Shown here one piece after another: positions 1-9,205 of a stretch of 64,000 nucleotides of DNA (the first letter of the stretch is position 1; each line of letters begins with the position of its first letter). Source of the stretch: Bacteroidales bacterium (GTDB lineage: Bacteria > Bacteroidota > Bacteroidia > Bacteroidales > Paludibacteraceae); assembly GCA_015061115.1 (NCBI GenBank), contig SUXE01000009.1, positions 1-64,000 on the forward strand, given 5' to 3'. A model generated the notes under the pieces. The model was not told the DNA's origin, did not search any database, and worked only from the letters and a program-made list of their open reading frames with translations. Position numbers and translations under genes: made by a program.

Positions 1-284
1 ACATCTGAATCATATTCAGCACCTGGAATAGAATCTGACAATTCATATGTCCAGCCATCTTTTGTTGTCTTCTCTACTTTTAAAGGATTGTTGATATCTG
101 AGTAATCCCATACCCAATACTTACCCTTTTCTGTAAATGTTCCAAAATCATCCTGCCATATCAATTTTTCTCCCATAGGTGTCAAACCACCTGCCGCACT
201 TCCTCCTTGTGCGTATGCACCAAGGTTGCCAAACACCAATCCTACAAGGAATAGGCATAAAGCTAAAAAACGTTGTGTTTTCAT
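1..284 (-). CDS. Secreted protein, truncated by window edge
   Basis: N-terminal 94 residues of a larger protein that runs off the left edge of the window. The start ATG is at 284-282. The first 26 or so residues form a classic Sec signal peptide (KTQRF, a long hydrophobic stretch, then AYAQGG), so the product is exported. The mature part begins with a glycine-rich stretch followed by LIWQDDFGTF and KYWVWDYSDI, a start I associate with large secreted or surface proteins of Bacteroidales, often T9SS cargo. No catalytic motif is visible in the fragment. A promoter-like pair lies about 60 bases upstream. The function cannot be assigned from this piece. Confidence 0.75.
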   Translation of the reverse strand, partial: MKTQRFLALCLFLVGLVFGNLGAYAQGGSAAGGLTPMGEKLIWQDDFGTFTEKGKYWVWDYSDINNPLKVEKTTKDGWTYELSDSIPGAEYDSD

Positions 285-340
285 AAAACTATAAAACCAA
301 ATAAATTACCAAAAACAAAACTTTACTTACAAAAACTATG

Positions 341-370
341 CAAAATTACAAAAAAATTGGCACACTCAAA
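341..370 (-). promoter_or_regulatory. Putative Bacteroidota promoter for the edge-truncated gene
   Basis: On the minus strand TTTG (370-367) is followed after 18 bases by TAATTTTG (348-341), matching the Bacteroidota -33/-7 consensus with a spacer one base short. It lies about 57 bases upstream of the ATG at 284. The region is very AT-rich, so a chance match is possible. Confidence 0.4.
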
Positions 371-510
371 ATTGCAAATCAAATTAATCTATTATTTAAG
401 AGAAGAAGCTCGAAAAAACATGGCAATTTTCAACACACTCGACAAACATTTCATAAACATTTAATATTCATACACGTTATGATTTTTTTACAAATAAAAT
501 CATAATATCT

Positions 511-542
511 ATTGTTATTGACAGATATTGCATTTAACTTTG
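511..542 (+). promoter_or_regulatory. Putative promoter for the fibre-like/C13 protease pair
   Basis: ATTG (511-514), a 20-base spacer, then TAACTTTG (535-542), a perfect -7 match and a one-mismatch -33 match to the Bacteroidota consensus. Transcription would start near 549, giving a leader of about 250 nt ahead of the ATG at 800. Confidence 0.45.
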
Positions 543-609
543 TGTATGCAAATCAAGATGGATATTAGATAATGAATGCGAGATTAATGACTAATGCGAG
601 TCTATAGAC

Positions 610-645
610 GTAGATGTTATTTAATTAGTAGATGTTATTTAATTA
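610..645. repeat. 18-base direct repeat, two tandem copies
   Basis: GTAGATGTTATTTAATTA occurs at 610-627 and again without a gap at 628-645, inside the predicted leader of the downstream gene pair. Two copies only, without a spacer, so this is not a CRISPR array. Confidence 0.85.
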
Positions 646-647
646 AA

Positions 648-687
648 AAAACATTCATTTAGAGTAGTCCAAACGAATGAATGTTTT
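648..687 (+). terminator. Leader hairpin, terminator- or attenuator-like
   Basis: Arms AAAACATTCATT (648-659) and AATGAATGTTTT (676-687) are perfectly complementary, with a 16-base loop. The short T run at the 3' side is weak for an intrinsic terminator. It lies in the leader upstream of the gene at 800. Confidence 0.4.
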
Positions 688-799
688 CTCTAATAAACAC
701 CAAGTGTTTGCGAGCATATGAGGAAGAACTGGGGAGAGTTCTTTCTTCCTACGTGTGTTTTTATGTTATTTTTGAACTCTCCATGAAAACTTATTATCT

Positions 800-2065
800 A
801 TGTTATTTTCAAAGTTATTGAAAGCGGGTGCAGCAGCATCCCTAGTGTTGACATGTGCAGGTGTGAACGCACAGTCATGGGTTTCTAATTCTACTTACGG
901 TTTGTATGTCAATCCACAGACAGGTATCAAAGGCAACGTTGCAATCGGTGTGGCAGCAGCAAATAGCTACCAAGGCAACAGACTAACGATCAAGGCAGAC
1001 TCTGCGAAGAACGGTCTAAGAATCTACGATTACAAAGGTAATACAAGATTGCTACAAGGATCAAACGGTGGTTTGACTGTAGGTGCAGCATCTGCAGCTC
1101 CTGCTAATGGACTTTATGTTGCTGGAGCAAGTAATCTAAGAAGCAGTTTGACAGTTGCTGGAGCTTCAACATTCGCTTCAGCCACATTCAACAGCAATGT
1201 AACAGCAAAGAGTGGTTTGATTGTGTCAGCAGGATTGGCTAAATTTGATGGTCCTGTTTCAATGAACAGCACAATGGTAACTAGCGGTAATGCCACATTC
1301 AACAGTGGAATGACAGTAGTTGGAGCAACTACTTTGGCAGGTGCTTTGAAAGTAACAGGTGCCACAACATTAAATGGTGCTACTACAGTAAATAATACTT
1401 TGAATGTTACTGGCAATACAACACTTAACGCCATAACATATGCGAAAGGAGACATTGAGGCTGAAGGTCGTGCATTATTGTATGGAGGTGCTATTGTTAA
1501 AGGTGGATTAAGAGCATGTTTGACTGACAACCTTGGATATCCAGGAAGTATCACTATAGGAGGAACAGAAAAGGCAACAATTAAAGTAACAGAATTCTGT
1601 GGTTACAAACCAGCATGTCCAAAGGATTTGTATTTCGACGCTAAAAATTACATTTTCCAAAACGGAAATGTTGGTATAGGAGTAGAGGATCCACAAGCTA
1701 AACTACATGTTGACGGCAAGATCCTATGTTCTGGAGAGATCGAGGTTGCAGATTTGAACTCAAACTCAATCAATGTTAACTCATTGAACGCAAAGGACAT
1801 CCAGATGGATATGCACGGAGCAGCCGACTACGTATTTGATGAGAGCTACGATTTGAAGTCTCTTTCTGAAGTTGAAAGCTACGTCAACGAGCACAAGCAT
1901 CTTCCAGGCATGCCATCAGCAGCAGAGATGGATGCAAACGGTGTAAGCGTATCAAAGATGAGCAACCTTCTTTTGGAGAAGGTAGAGGAGTTGACTCTAC
2001 ACATGATCAAGCTTGAGAAGGAGAATGCCGCTTTGAAGGCAAAAGTTGAATCTTTAAGCAAGTAA
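800..2065 (+). CDS. Secreted fibre-like repeat protein with coiled-coil C-terminus
   Basis: A 421-residue exported protein. Residues 1-24 are a signal peptide ending near VNAQSW. Residues about 90-215 are low-complexity repeats rich in G, A, T, S and N (patterns such as GATTLNGATTV and NVTGNTTLNA), typical of trimeric beta-fibre stalks of phage-tail or adhesin type. NVGIGVEDPQAKLHVDG begins the C-terminal module. The end (DYVFDESYDLKSL, HKHLPGMPSA, then a leucine heptad coiled coil) is a common C-terminal region of Bacteroidota surface proteins that resembles tail-fibre/S74-type modules. No T9SS sorting domain is present. The stop is 4 bases before the next start, so it is probably co-transcribed and perhaps functionally paired with the C13 protease. 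A structural surface role is inferred. Confidence 0.75.
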   Translation: MLFSKLLKAGAAASLVLTCAGVNAQSWVSNSTYGLYVNPQTGIKGNVAIGVAAANSYQGNRLTIKADSAKNGLRIYDYKGNTRLLQGSNGGLTVGAASAAPANGLYVAGASNLRSSLTVAGASTFASATFNSNVTAKSGLIVSAGLAKFDGPVSMNSTMVTSGNATFNSGMTVVGATTLAGALKVTGATTLNGATTVNNTLNVTGNTTLNAITYAKGDIEAEGRALLYGGAIVKGGLRACLTDNLGYPGSITIGGTEKATIKVTEFCGYKPACPKDLYFDAKNYIFQNGNVGIGVEDPQAKLHVDGKILCSGEIEVADLNSNSINVNSLNAKDIQMDMHGAADYVFDESYDLKSLSEVESYVNEHKHLPGMPSAAEMDANGVSVSKMSNLLLEKVEELTLHMIKLEKENAALKAKVESLSK

Positions 2066-2069
2066 GAAT

Positions 2070-3887
2070 ATGAGAAAAAAATATTTACTGACCTTGCTTC
2101 TAGCATTCTTCTCTTACCTGTCAGCCATGGCTGCGGTAAGTCTTGAAGAAGCGAAGGCAAAGGTTAAAGATTATGTGGAAAGCACGCTTAATCTCAAAAA
2201 CAGCGTCATCTACTACAATACCACAAATGAGACACAAGTAGAATTGTTTCGCAGAAAACCTATTGTGCCGTCGGTATCTAGTTGGTTTTTCTTCGTGGAT
2301 CAAATGCCTAATGCAGGATGGTCTCACCCTGTAAAAGTGATTTTTGTTTCCAAAAAGAATGGAGCTATCAGTTGCATTTCTTCAGATATGCCTTTACTGA
2401 AGAAAGACTCATGGGAGCCTCTTAATTCATCTATGACTGTGCTACGCAAAAATCTTTCTAATGCGAACGCCAGTTCAAACGGATTGACTTACAACAACAG
2501 GTTTCTTAAGCCTCATCAGTTTACTAAAACGACAGCCACAAGTCCTAATTCATACGCTGTAATAATAAGTGGAGGTATAAATAAAAGTTACAATTACATA
2601 AGATATTGGAACGATTGTGCTTTGATTTATCAGTTGTTGGTTGATGTTTATGGTTTTAGCAAGGACAAAATCTACGTTTTAATGGCTGACGGTGGCAAAA
2701 ATGAGGATAACACCAACACAAACAATTATGAATATCCAAATTATGTAATTGCACCTACTGATTTAGATGGAGATGGAAACAAAGATATTCAATACGCAGC
2801 AAGAAAAAACAATATTTCAACTGTTTTTAACACCTTGTCTCGAAGAATGACATCAAACGACAATTTGTTTGTTTTCACTACAGACCATGGAAGCCAATAC
2901 GATGGTTTGTGTCTCTGGCACTATGATAGTGACTCATATGATGATCCAAATCAATATATGACACCATCTCAATTTGAAACGGAATTGAATAAGATAAAAA
3001 GCAGAAGAACAATTTCCGTTCTTATGGCACAGTGTTATAGTGGAGCATTTGCAAAAGCTGTACATTTGGACAATTCTACAATCTGTACTGCCGCAAACGA
3101 ATGTGAATGGTCATGGGGAAGTTCGAATTACGATGACTTTGCATATCATTTCACAATGGCTCTATCCAAAACGTTAGAAACCGTTGACAAAGATAAAGAT
3201 TTAAATATATCTTTTAAAGAAGCTTTTGATTATGCAAAAGCGAATGATCGTTTTGCTGTATCCGGTGCATGGTCCGATGGAGTCCACTATTACGAGCACC
3301 CTCAATATTGGTCTGATGGATGTTTAGGAGAGCGTCAACATTTGGATGGCCCATTGGTTGACACACGATCTATAAGCGGCACAACGACCAGCAATATTGT
3401 AAGAAGAGCAACCGTCAAAATCACGTCAACAACAAAGATCTCTAGAGCCGATGTTGGTTTCCAATCATACGGCAAGATCTTCCTGAAGAGTGGTTTTAAG
3501 GTTTCTAACGGTGGTAAATTCAAAGGCACAATACTTGAATGTAATTCGTCAAATACAAGCAACACTCTACGTTCTGCTGACGTATATGATGATTACGACA
3601 ACGAGGAGTTCGAATTCAATTCTGAAATCACTGATATCGACGACGAGATTTCAGAAGTTGGTGGCATTGAAATCTATCCTAACCCAACTGACGGATTGCT
3701 TCACATCAATTCGAGCAGCACAATCAACAAAGTTATTGTGGCTGACATGACAGGAAAGGTTATCGTAGACGTAAATGGTGGATCAGACAAGGTTGAACTT
3801 GATCTGTCTTCAAATGCTAAAGGCATTTACGTGTTGAAGGTTATTTCTGAAGACGACAACATTGTTGAAAAGATAGTGTTGGAATAA
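2070..3887 (+). CDS. Legumain-like C13 cysteine protease with T9SS sorting domain
   Basis: A 605-residue protein. Residues 1-21 form a signal peptide. Residues about 23-115 resemble a propeptide or PepSY-like region. The C13 (legumain/caspase-fold) catalytic domain spans about 160-400: it begins YAVIISGG, has the catalytic His in TTDHG (His273) and the catalytic Cys in MAQCYSGAF (Cys322). Residues 231-239 (DLDGDGNKD) look like a calcium-binding loop. The last 75 residues (IYPNPTDGLLHINS through KIVLE) are a type A T9SS sorting domain, so the enzyme is expected to cross the outer membrane and be anchored or released. Its start follows the fibre gene by 4 bases. Known C13 enzymes cleave after Asn or Asp; the substrate here is unknown, and the upstream fibre protein is a possible partner. 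Confidence 0.85.
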   Translation: MRKKYLLTLLLAFFSYLSAMAAVSLEEAKAKVKDYVESTLNLKNSVIYYNTTNETQVELFRRKPIVPSVSSWFFFVDQMPNAGWSHPVKVIFVSKKNGAISCISSDMPLLKKDSWEPLNSSMTVLRKNLSNANASSNGLTYNNRFLKPHQFTKTTATSPNSYAVIISGGINKSYNYIRYWNDCALIYQLLVDVYGFSKDKIYVLMADGGKNEDNTNTNNYEYPNYVIAPTDLDGDGNKDIQYAARKNNISTVFNTLSRRMTSNDNLFVFTTDHGSQYDGLCLWHYDSDSYDDPNQYMTPSQFETELNKIKSRRTISVLMAQCYSGAFAKAVHLDNSTICTAANECEWSWGSSNYDDFAYHFTMALSKTLETVDKDKDLNISFKEAFDYAKANDRFAVSGAWSDGVHYYEHPQYWSDGCLGERQHLDGPLVDTRSISGTTTSNIVRRATVKITSTTKISRADVGFQSYGKIFLKSGFKVSNGGKFKGTILECNSSNTSNTLRSADVYDDYDNEEFEFNSEITDIDDEISEVGGIEIYPNPTDGLLHINSSSTINKVIVADMTGKVIVDVNGGSDKVELDLSSNAKGIYVLKVISEDDNIVEKIVLE

Positions 3888-3923
3888 TCAACAGCTTTTC
3901 GATATAATCTCTCTTAAAAGGAG

Positions 3924-3957
3924 TCGCTTGCAGCGTAATACTGCAAGCGATTTTTTA
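3924..3957 (+). terminator. Intrinsic terminator after the C13 protease gene
   Basis: Perfect 10-base stem TCGCTTGCAG / CTGCAAGCGA (3924-3933 and 3941-3950), a 7-base loop, then six T. It closes the two-gene unit starting at 800. Confidence 0.9.
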
Positions 3958-3988
3958 TTCTATCACATAAAAATAGACCCACAAAAAA

Positions 3989-4014
3989 AGAGACGCACAT
4001 CCGTGCGTCTCTAC
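3989..4014. repeat. Dispersed palindrome, GAGACGCAC family
   Basis: AGAGACGCAC (3989-3998), ATCC, GTGCGTCTCT (4003-4012), then AC. It is a perfect 10-base palindrome just downstream of dnaE. Related copies lie at 8090-8140, 14852-14873 and 58231-58256, all between genes. It could also act as a terminator hairpin for dnaE, since on the minus strand the right arm is followed by a T run (AAAAAAA at 3983-3989 on plus). Confidence 0.8.
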
Positions 4015-4041
4015 ATTTTCGTTTTATCTTCGGTTTATACA

Positions 4042-7000
4042 TTATCCTGCCTTGGCAAATGGATCTCCAATCAGTTTGAAATCAAGGCCTGAATGGATTG
4101 GGGCATCATTTTCCTCTTCCTCCACAATCTCACCGTCGCCATCAACAATCACTTCCGGAGCCGGAGCGTCATCATCCACTGTCTCACTTATCTCTACAGA
4201 AGTAGATGCTGACGTAGCCGCTTTCTTCCTGTATTCTTCCAAGAAATCCATCAACTGACGTGAGATGAGAATCCTATGCATTGTCTTGAAATCAAGTCGT
4301 GTATGTATGCCTTCATTGGTTTGTATCAAATCGATATTGAACGTTGATCCATTATCATCTGGCAACAAGAATTGACTTACTCCCTTGATAAAATCCTCAG
4401 TCAACGCTTTTTCTTCCAACACAAGACTCAAATGCATCTTCAACACCTCTTTCGCCTCACTCATCAGTTTGAAATCATTGTATGTGATACGTACCTGATC
4501 TGGACGGAAACGGTCTTGTCCGATAGTGGCAGAGAAGACGACACAGTTGTTAACCTGCAGATAGTTGACCATACCCACGTCTCTACCCCACAATGCAATC
4601 TCCTTCGCTCCTGAATAATCCTCTATCTTAAGGATGACGCCGGGCGTTCCCTTCTGCGACGTTTTATGCGTGATGGCGGTGATGATTCCTCCAGCCACAA
4701 TCTTATTGCGTCCCTGTATCTTCTCAATCTCTTCAAGCTCGGTGACGCGGGTGTTGCAGATATACTTCAACAGGATATAATAGTCGTCGAGAGGATGGGC
4801 CGACAGATAGATTCCCACCAAGTCTTTCTCTTTCTGCAGACGTTCCAACGCTGTCCACTTCTCGAATTTTGGCAACGGTGGCAATGCGATAGACTGCGAC
4901 ACTTCCATGTCATCAAACAGTGAGTTGCGAGACGAATTGTTGGCGAGTTTCACCTTCTTTCCAAAGTCTGCAAGCACCACACTGAACTGTATCTCTTTGT
5001 TGTTGAAAGAGAAGAAATGCTCACGCTCGATTCCTTTCAATGAGTCGAACGCTCCCGACATAGCAAGACATTCCAAATCCTTCGCTCCACAGTTGACACG
5101 GCTTACAAAATCATAGATATCGGTGTATTTGCCATTCTTTTCTCGCTCTGCGATCAACTCTTCCACCACAGCACGAGACATTCCTTTTATTCCTTGCAGA
5201 CCGAAACGGATATTGCCGTTGGCGTTGGTGCTGAAGAAACTGTCGGATTCATTCACGTCGGGGCTCAACACCTCTATTCCCATACGCTTGCACTCGTCCA
5301 TAAACTTACGCACATCCTCAATCTTATCCATTGAACGGGTAAGGTTGGCAGCCATATAGTCGGCTGGATAATGTGCTTTAAGATATGCAGTCTGGTATGC
5401 CACCCAAGAATAGCAAGTGGCGTGGGATTTGTTGAAGGCATATTTTGCGAACTCCTCCCAGTCTCGCCAGATTTTATCCAACGTGTTGGCATCGTGACCA
5501 TTCTCCACTCCCTGCTTCATGAACTTTGCTTTCAGCTCGTTCATCTTCTCAATCAGTTTCTTACCCATAGCCTTACGTAGTGCATCACTCTCTCCACGAG
5601 TGAAGTTGGCAAGCTGACGGGAAAGAAGCATCACCTGCTCCTGGTACACAGTGACTCCATAAGTATCTTTCAAGTACTTTTCCATACATGGGATATCGTA
5701 CTCGATCTTCTCTTTTCCTAACTTACGATTAATAAACTTAGGGATATACTGAAGCGGACCTGGACGATACAATGCGTTCATGGCGATCAAGTCTTCAAAC
5801 ACAGTAGGCTGAAGCTCACGCAAATACTTTTGCATACCTGCCGACTCAAACTGGAATGTTCCGATTGTGTCGCCACGCGAATAGAGTTCGTAAGTCTCTT
5901 TATCATCGATTGGAATCTTGTCTATATCAAGATCTATTCCATGTGATTTCTTTATATTCTTCAAAGCCTCCTTGATGATCGAAAGAGTTTTCAAACCCAA
6001 GAAGTCCATCTTGATCAGTCCGACCGACTCAATCACATGTCCGTCGTACTGCGTAACCATCACTTTGGTTTTGGTTTCCTTATCCTCCACAGTTGAGATT
6101 GGAGCCCAGTTGGTAAGATCGCCAGCTCCGATGATCACACCACAAGCATGGATACCTGTCTGGCGGATAGTGTTTTCAAGTTGCGACGCATAGATAAGAG
6201 TCGACTTGATCTGTTCGTCATTTCCTTCCAACGCATCACGCATCTCAGGCACATATTTGAAGCAGTTCTTCAAATTCACCTTCGGCACTTTTAACGTTTT
6301 AGGATCAGCAAGACTTTCATCAAATGCGTCTGGCACCCATTTCTTCATCTGGTTGGAAAGACTCAACGGCACATCCTGCACACGAGCAACGTCGGCGATG
6401 GAACTCTTCGTCGCCATTGTTCCGTATGTGATGATATGGGCCACCTTCTCTTTTCCATATTTTTCTGTAACCCAATCAAGTACTTTTCCACGGCCATCAT
6501 CATCGAAGTCGACATCGATATCGGGCAATGAGATACGGTCAGGATTCAAGAAACGCTCAAATAGGAGATCGTATTTCAGTGGGTCGACGTCGGTGATCTT
6601 CAAACAGTATGCCACCACAGATCCTGCGGCGGATCCACGTCCCGGTCCCACACTGACACCCAGCTCTTCACGTGCGGCACGGATATAGTCCATCACAATC
6701 AAGAAGTAGCCGGGGAATCCCATCGTCTTCATGATATGAAGTTCAAACACGATACGTTCGGTCTGCTCAGCTGTCAGATTCTCTCCGTAACGCATGTGAG
6801 CGCCCTCCCATGCAAGTTTGTTAAGATAGTCGGCCTCCAGTTTGATACGGTAAAGTTTGTCGTATCCACCGAGTTTTTTGATCTTTTTCTCCGCGTCTTC
6901 CTGACTCAACACCACATTATGGTTCTCATCCTGAGTGAATTCATCAAACAATTCTTTCTCAGTGATGCGTTGACGGTACTCCTCCTCCGTTCCGAAATCC

Positions 7001-8043
7001 TCTGGAATTGGGAACTTAGGCATGATAGGGTCTGACTCGATACTGTAGACTTCAACTTTGTCTGCGACTTCAATAGTGTTTTCAAGAGCTTCAGGAATAT
7101 CACTGAAGATTTCAGCCATTTCATCGGGAGTTTTCAGCCACTCCTGCTTAGTATATGTCATACGCTGCGGATCGCTCAACAGTTTTCCCGTCGACAAGCA
7201 TACCAATCTTTCATGGGCCTCAGAGTGTTCCTCCTCCACGAAATGCACGTCGTTGGTGCAGACCACCTTAATGCCAAGTTTCTGTGCGATAGCCACCAGT
7301 TGCGGATTCACTCTCTGCTCAGCCTCATATACACTTGTGTTGCCATTAGGTTTATCCGTCTTATGACGTTGGATTTCTATGTAGTAGTCGTCGCCAAACA
7401 GATCCTTGAACCATTTAGCAGTAGCCTCAGCCGCTTCCAGATCATCAGACATGATCTTCTTTGGAAGTTCACCTCCCAGACATGCGGAGCAGACAATCAA
7501 ATCCTCATGATACTGCACAAGCAGATCCTTGTCGATACGAGGACGGTTGTAATAACCGTCGACCCAAGCCTTGGATACGATTTTACAAAGATTCTGATAA
7601 CCATGCTTATTTTTGGCAATTAAGATCAAGTGCCAACCGCTGGAGTCTGCAATAATACTTTTGCCAGCCTCATCAATACGGAATGTATTGTCGTGATCAG
7701 TGTGTTTTCTACGCGCGCAATAACACTCGCAACCGATAATCGGTTTGAAAATCTTATTCTTCAGTTTGGCGATCTCCTCCGTAGCGGCGGCTTTAGCCTC
7801 ATCTGTAGATTCCGGATTATCCAATATAGCCTGTTGTTCACCAATAGCACCTTTAGTTTTCTTGTTTACCTTGATCGCATAGTCTGTCAACTCCTTGATA
7901 CCAAACATGTTTCCATGGTCAGTCAAAGCCATAGCATTCATACCTGTTCTCAGACATTTGTCAATCAAGTCAGGCACCTTGCTCATTCCATCCAAAATAG
8001 AATAATGAGAATGGACATGAAGGTGAACGAATTTATTTTCCAT
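4042..8043 (-). CDS. dnaE: DNA polymerase III alpha subunit
   Basis: A 1333-residue catalytic subunit of the replicative polymerase. It opens with the PHP domain (FVHLHVHSHYSILDG, TDHGNMFG). A lysine/glutamate-rich insert at about residues 68-105 within the PHP region is, from memory, usual in Bacteroidales DnaE. The palm catalytic acidic triad region appears as PDIDVDFDDDGRG, followed by the helix-hairpin-helix part (AFNKSHATCYSWVAYQTAYLKAHYPADY). An OB-fold nucleic-acid binding domain (KIVAGGIITAITHKT) follows, and an acidic tail (DDDAPAPEVIVDGDGEIVEEE) ends the protein. The subunit works with the beta clamp and a separate epsilon proofreader. It stands alone, with dispersed palindromes on both sides. 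Confidence 0.97.
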   Translation of the reverse strand: MENKFVHLHVHSHYSILDGMSKVPDLIDKCLRTGMNAMALTDHGNMFGIKELTDYAIKVNKKTKGAIGEQQAILDNPESTDEAKAAATEEIAKLKNKIFKPIIGCECYCARRKHTDHDNTFRIDEAGKSIIADSSGWHLILIAKNKHGYQNLCKIVSKAWVDGYYNRPRIDKDLLVQYHEDLIVCSACLGGELPKKIMSDDLEAAEATAKWFKDLFGDDYYIEIQRHKTDKPNGNTSVYEAEQRVNPQLVAIAQKLGIKVVCTNDVHFVEEEHSEAHERLVCLSTGKLLSDPQRMTYTKQEWLKTPDEMAEIFSDIPEALENTIEVADKVEVYSIESDPIMPKFPIPEDFGTEEEYRQRITEKELFDEFTQDENHNVVLSQEDAEKKIKKLGGYDKLYRIKLEADYLNKLAWEGAHMRYGENLTAEQTERIVFELHIMKTMGFPGYFLIVMDYIRAAREELGVSVGPGRGSAAGSVVAYCLKITDVDPLKYDLLFERFLNPDRISLPDIDVDFDDDGRGKVLDWVTEKYGKEKVAHIITYGTMATKSSIADVARVQDVPLSLSNQMKKWVPDAFDESLADPKTLKVPKVNLKNCFKYVPEMRDALEGNDEQIKSTLIYASQLENTIRQTGIHACGVIIGAGDLTNWAPISTVEDKETKTKVMVTQYDGHVIESVGLIKMDFLGLKTLSIIKEALKNIKKSHGIDLDIDKIPIDDKETYELYSRGDTIGTFQFESAGMQKYLRELQPTVFEDLIAMNALYRPGPLQYIPKFINRKLGKEKIEYDIPCMEKYLKDTYGVTVYQEQVMLLSRQLANFTRGESDALRKAMGKKLIEKMNELKAKFMKQGVENGHDANTLDKIWRDWEEFAKYAFNKSHATCYSWVAYQTAYLKAHYPADYMAANLTRSMDKIEDVRKFMDECKRMGIEVLSPDVNESDSFFSTNANGNIRFGLQGIKGMSRAVVEELIAEREKNGKYTDIYDFVSRVNCGAKDLECLAMSGAFDSLKGIEREHFFSFNNKEIQFSVVLADFGKKVKLANNSSRNSLFDDMEVSQSIALPPLPKFEKWTALERLQKEKDLVGIYLSAHPLDDYYILLKYICNTRVTELEEIEKIQGRNKIVAGGIITAITHKTSQKGTPGVILKIEDYSGAKEIALWGRDVGMVNYLQVNNCVVFSATIGQDRFRPDQVRITYNDFKLMSEAKEVLKMHLSLVLEEKALTEDFIKGVSQFLLPDDNGSTFNIDLIQTNEGIHTRLDFKTMHRILISRQLMDFLEEYRKKAATSASTSVEISETVDDDAPAPEVIVDGDGEIVEEEENDAPIHSGLDFKLIGDPFAKAG

Positions 8044-8089
8044 CTATTATTATTTACGAAAACGTATATATTTTTCTATAAACTTCATG

Positions 8090-8140
8090 AGACGCACGGC
8101 ATCACGGGGATCGATTAGACGCACGACCGTGCGTCTCTAC
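8090..8140. repeat. Dispersed palindrome, GAGACGCAC family, compound copy
   Basis: GAGACGCACGG at 8090-8100 is followed by a palindrome AGACGCACG (8117-8125) / CGTGCGTCT (8128-8136). It fills the gap between the DUF1566 gene's stop (8147) and dnaE's start (8043). It is the same family as 3989-4014. Confidence 0.75.
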
Positions 8141-8146
8141 GTGCGA

Positions 8147-9205
8147 TTAATCCTCTATACGGATTGTGCGGACGGCTCTGACACGGTCGGCACTGCTTTT
8201 TGAACTGCGTCCGACGGTGTTGTTCTTAAAATTGATTGCCCATGCGAACACATAATCATACTCCGTGCTGCTCCAATACCAAGCGTTGGCCATGCTCACA
8301 CCACCCTCCGCCTTCAGTCTGCGGTTGATTCGCTGGATATCGTCCTTAATAGTACGCAACTGGCCTTCACTAGGCAGATACCAATCTGTTTTGCCAGCCG
8401 CAGTATATGATTTGGCAGCCTGAGCCGCATACTCTGCATTATCCATCGTTTCCTCTATATAATTGCAGATAGCCGCAGTGTTTTCTGCTCCTTGCATATC
8501 AAAATTAGCCTCATGCCACTCACGCGTAGTGTATGGGAATTTGCCATTGATATCCACTCTGTCGGCTCCCCACGAATAGTTTTTTCCAAAGCCGACATCA
8601 GTCATGGCAAGGATATAGCCATATTCATAGTCTTCCGACACATAGAAAAGGATTCCTCCCTCACTCTCAATATAGTCACCAATCTGATATGTGTCAAGAC
8701 GACGCACATCTGGATCAGACTTTGTAGCCACCATCATACGCCAATAGTCATCATCTTTGGTCGCAAATGTAAGCGTCACAAAATGTGAGTTGTCCATCGT
8801 CTTCAGCATCACCATCTCATTACCGTTGCGATAGAAAGTTTTGGTGCGAGTCTGTAATACCAAACGATATTTCGACAGATTCTTATTGATGAATCTGTCC
8901 GCATTAAACTTTGTAGTGGTCATGACAACATTGCAAAGACGCTTCCAAGAACGTTCAAAAGAGATCTTATAATCAATGCCATAAGTCCACTCCAACGCAG
9001 ACACATTATTGTCACCAAGTTTCTCTGGAGACACAGCAAGCCATCCCTTACGGTTTAGCATATGATCCACATCAACAAAACTCTTTTTCTTACGAGCCTT
9101 GTTAAGTTCAGAAACTGTGATAAAATCCACTGTTTCAGCCAATGCCACAGATACCTCTGTGAACATCAAAATACACAATAATACCCTAATTATATACATA
9201 CCCAT
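8147..9205 (-). CDS. Exported DUF1566-domain protein
   Basis: A 352-residue protein with a signal peptide (MYIIRVLLCILMFTEVSVALAE). The middle (about 40-180) is not recognised. The C-terminal 180 residues match the DUF1566 (Lcl C-terminal, Fib_succ_major-like) fold as I know it: GGILFYVSED, the phrase DWYLPSEGQLRTI, AWYWSSTEYD, and the closing DRVRAVRTI. These domains occur in secreted and surface proteins of Bacteroidota and Fibrobacter; their role is unknown, with sugar or ligand binding as a guess. A second in-frame ATG two codons in (9199) could be the start. The stop is followed by the compound palindrome. A -7-like TATCTTTG is at 9226-9219 but has no good -33 partner. Confidence 0.8.
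   Translation of the reverse strand: MGMYIIRVLLCILMFTEVSVALAETVDFITVSELNKARKKKSFVDVDHMLNRKGWLAVSPEKLGDNNVSALEWTYGIDYKISFERSWKRLCNVVMTTTKFNADRFINKNLSKYRLVLQTRTKTFYRNGNEMVMLKTMDNSHFVTLTFATKDDDYWRMMVATKSDPDVRRLDTYQIGDYIESEGGILFYVSEDYEYGYILAMTDVGFGKNYSWGADRVDINGKFPYTTREWHEANFDMQGAENTAAICNYIEETMDNAEYAAQAAKSYTAAGKTDWYLPSEGQLRTIKDDIQRINRRLKAEGGVSMANAWYWSSTEYDYVFAWAINFKNNTVGRSSKSSADRVRAVRTIRIED

Larger units (their letters stand above)
285..799. other. 515-base intergenic leader/promoter region
   Basis: AT-rich region between two divergent genes, without a credible ORF. It holds promoter-like elements for both directions (341-370 minus, 511-542 plus), an 18-base tandem repeat at 610-645, a perfect 12-base inverted repeat at 648-659/676-687 followed by a short T run, and a second imperfect hairpin at about 720-750 followed by a T-rich stretch. 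If transcription starts near 549, the fibre-like gene has a leader of about 250 nt with two terminator-like hairpins. Confidence 0.6.

Noticed and set aside
273-464. 63-codon plus-strand frame rich in K, L and I
   Set aside because: It starts inside the 5' end of the divergent secreted gene, has low-complexity sequence typical of AT-rich spacer DNA, and shows no family pattern.
610-645. Possible CRISPR fragment
   Set aside because: Two 18-base copies with no spacer between them and no cas genes in the window.
800-2065. Prophage tail-fibre gene
   Set aside because: It has a Sec signal peptide and no phage genes nearby; the C-terminal module is common in Bacteroidota surface proteins.
1114-2327. 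Several minus-strand frames across the fibre and C13 genes
   Set aside because: They mirror codon structure of the real genes, with biased composition and no recognisable domain.
4052-8118. Many plus-strand frames opposite dnaE, up to 162 codons
   Set aside because: Antisense shadows of a well-conserved gene; none has its own promoter or family signature.
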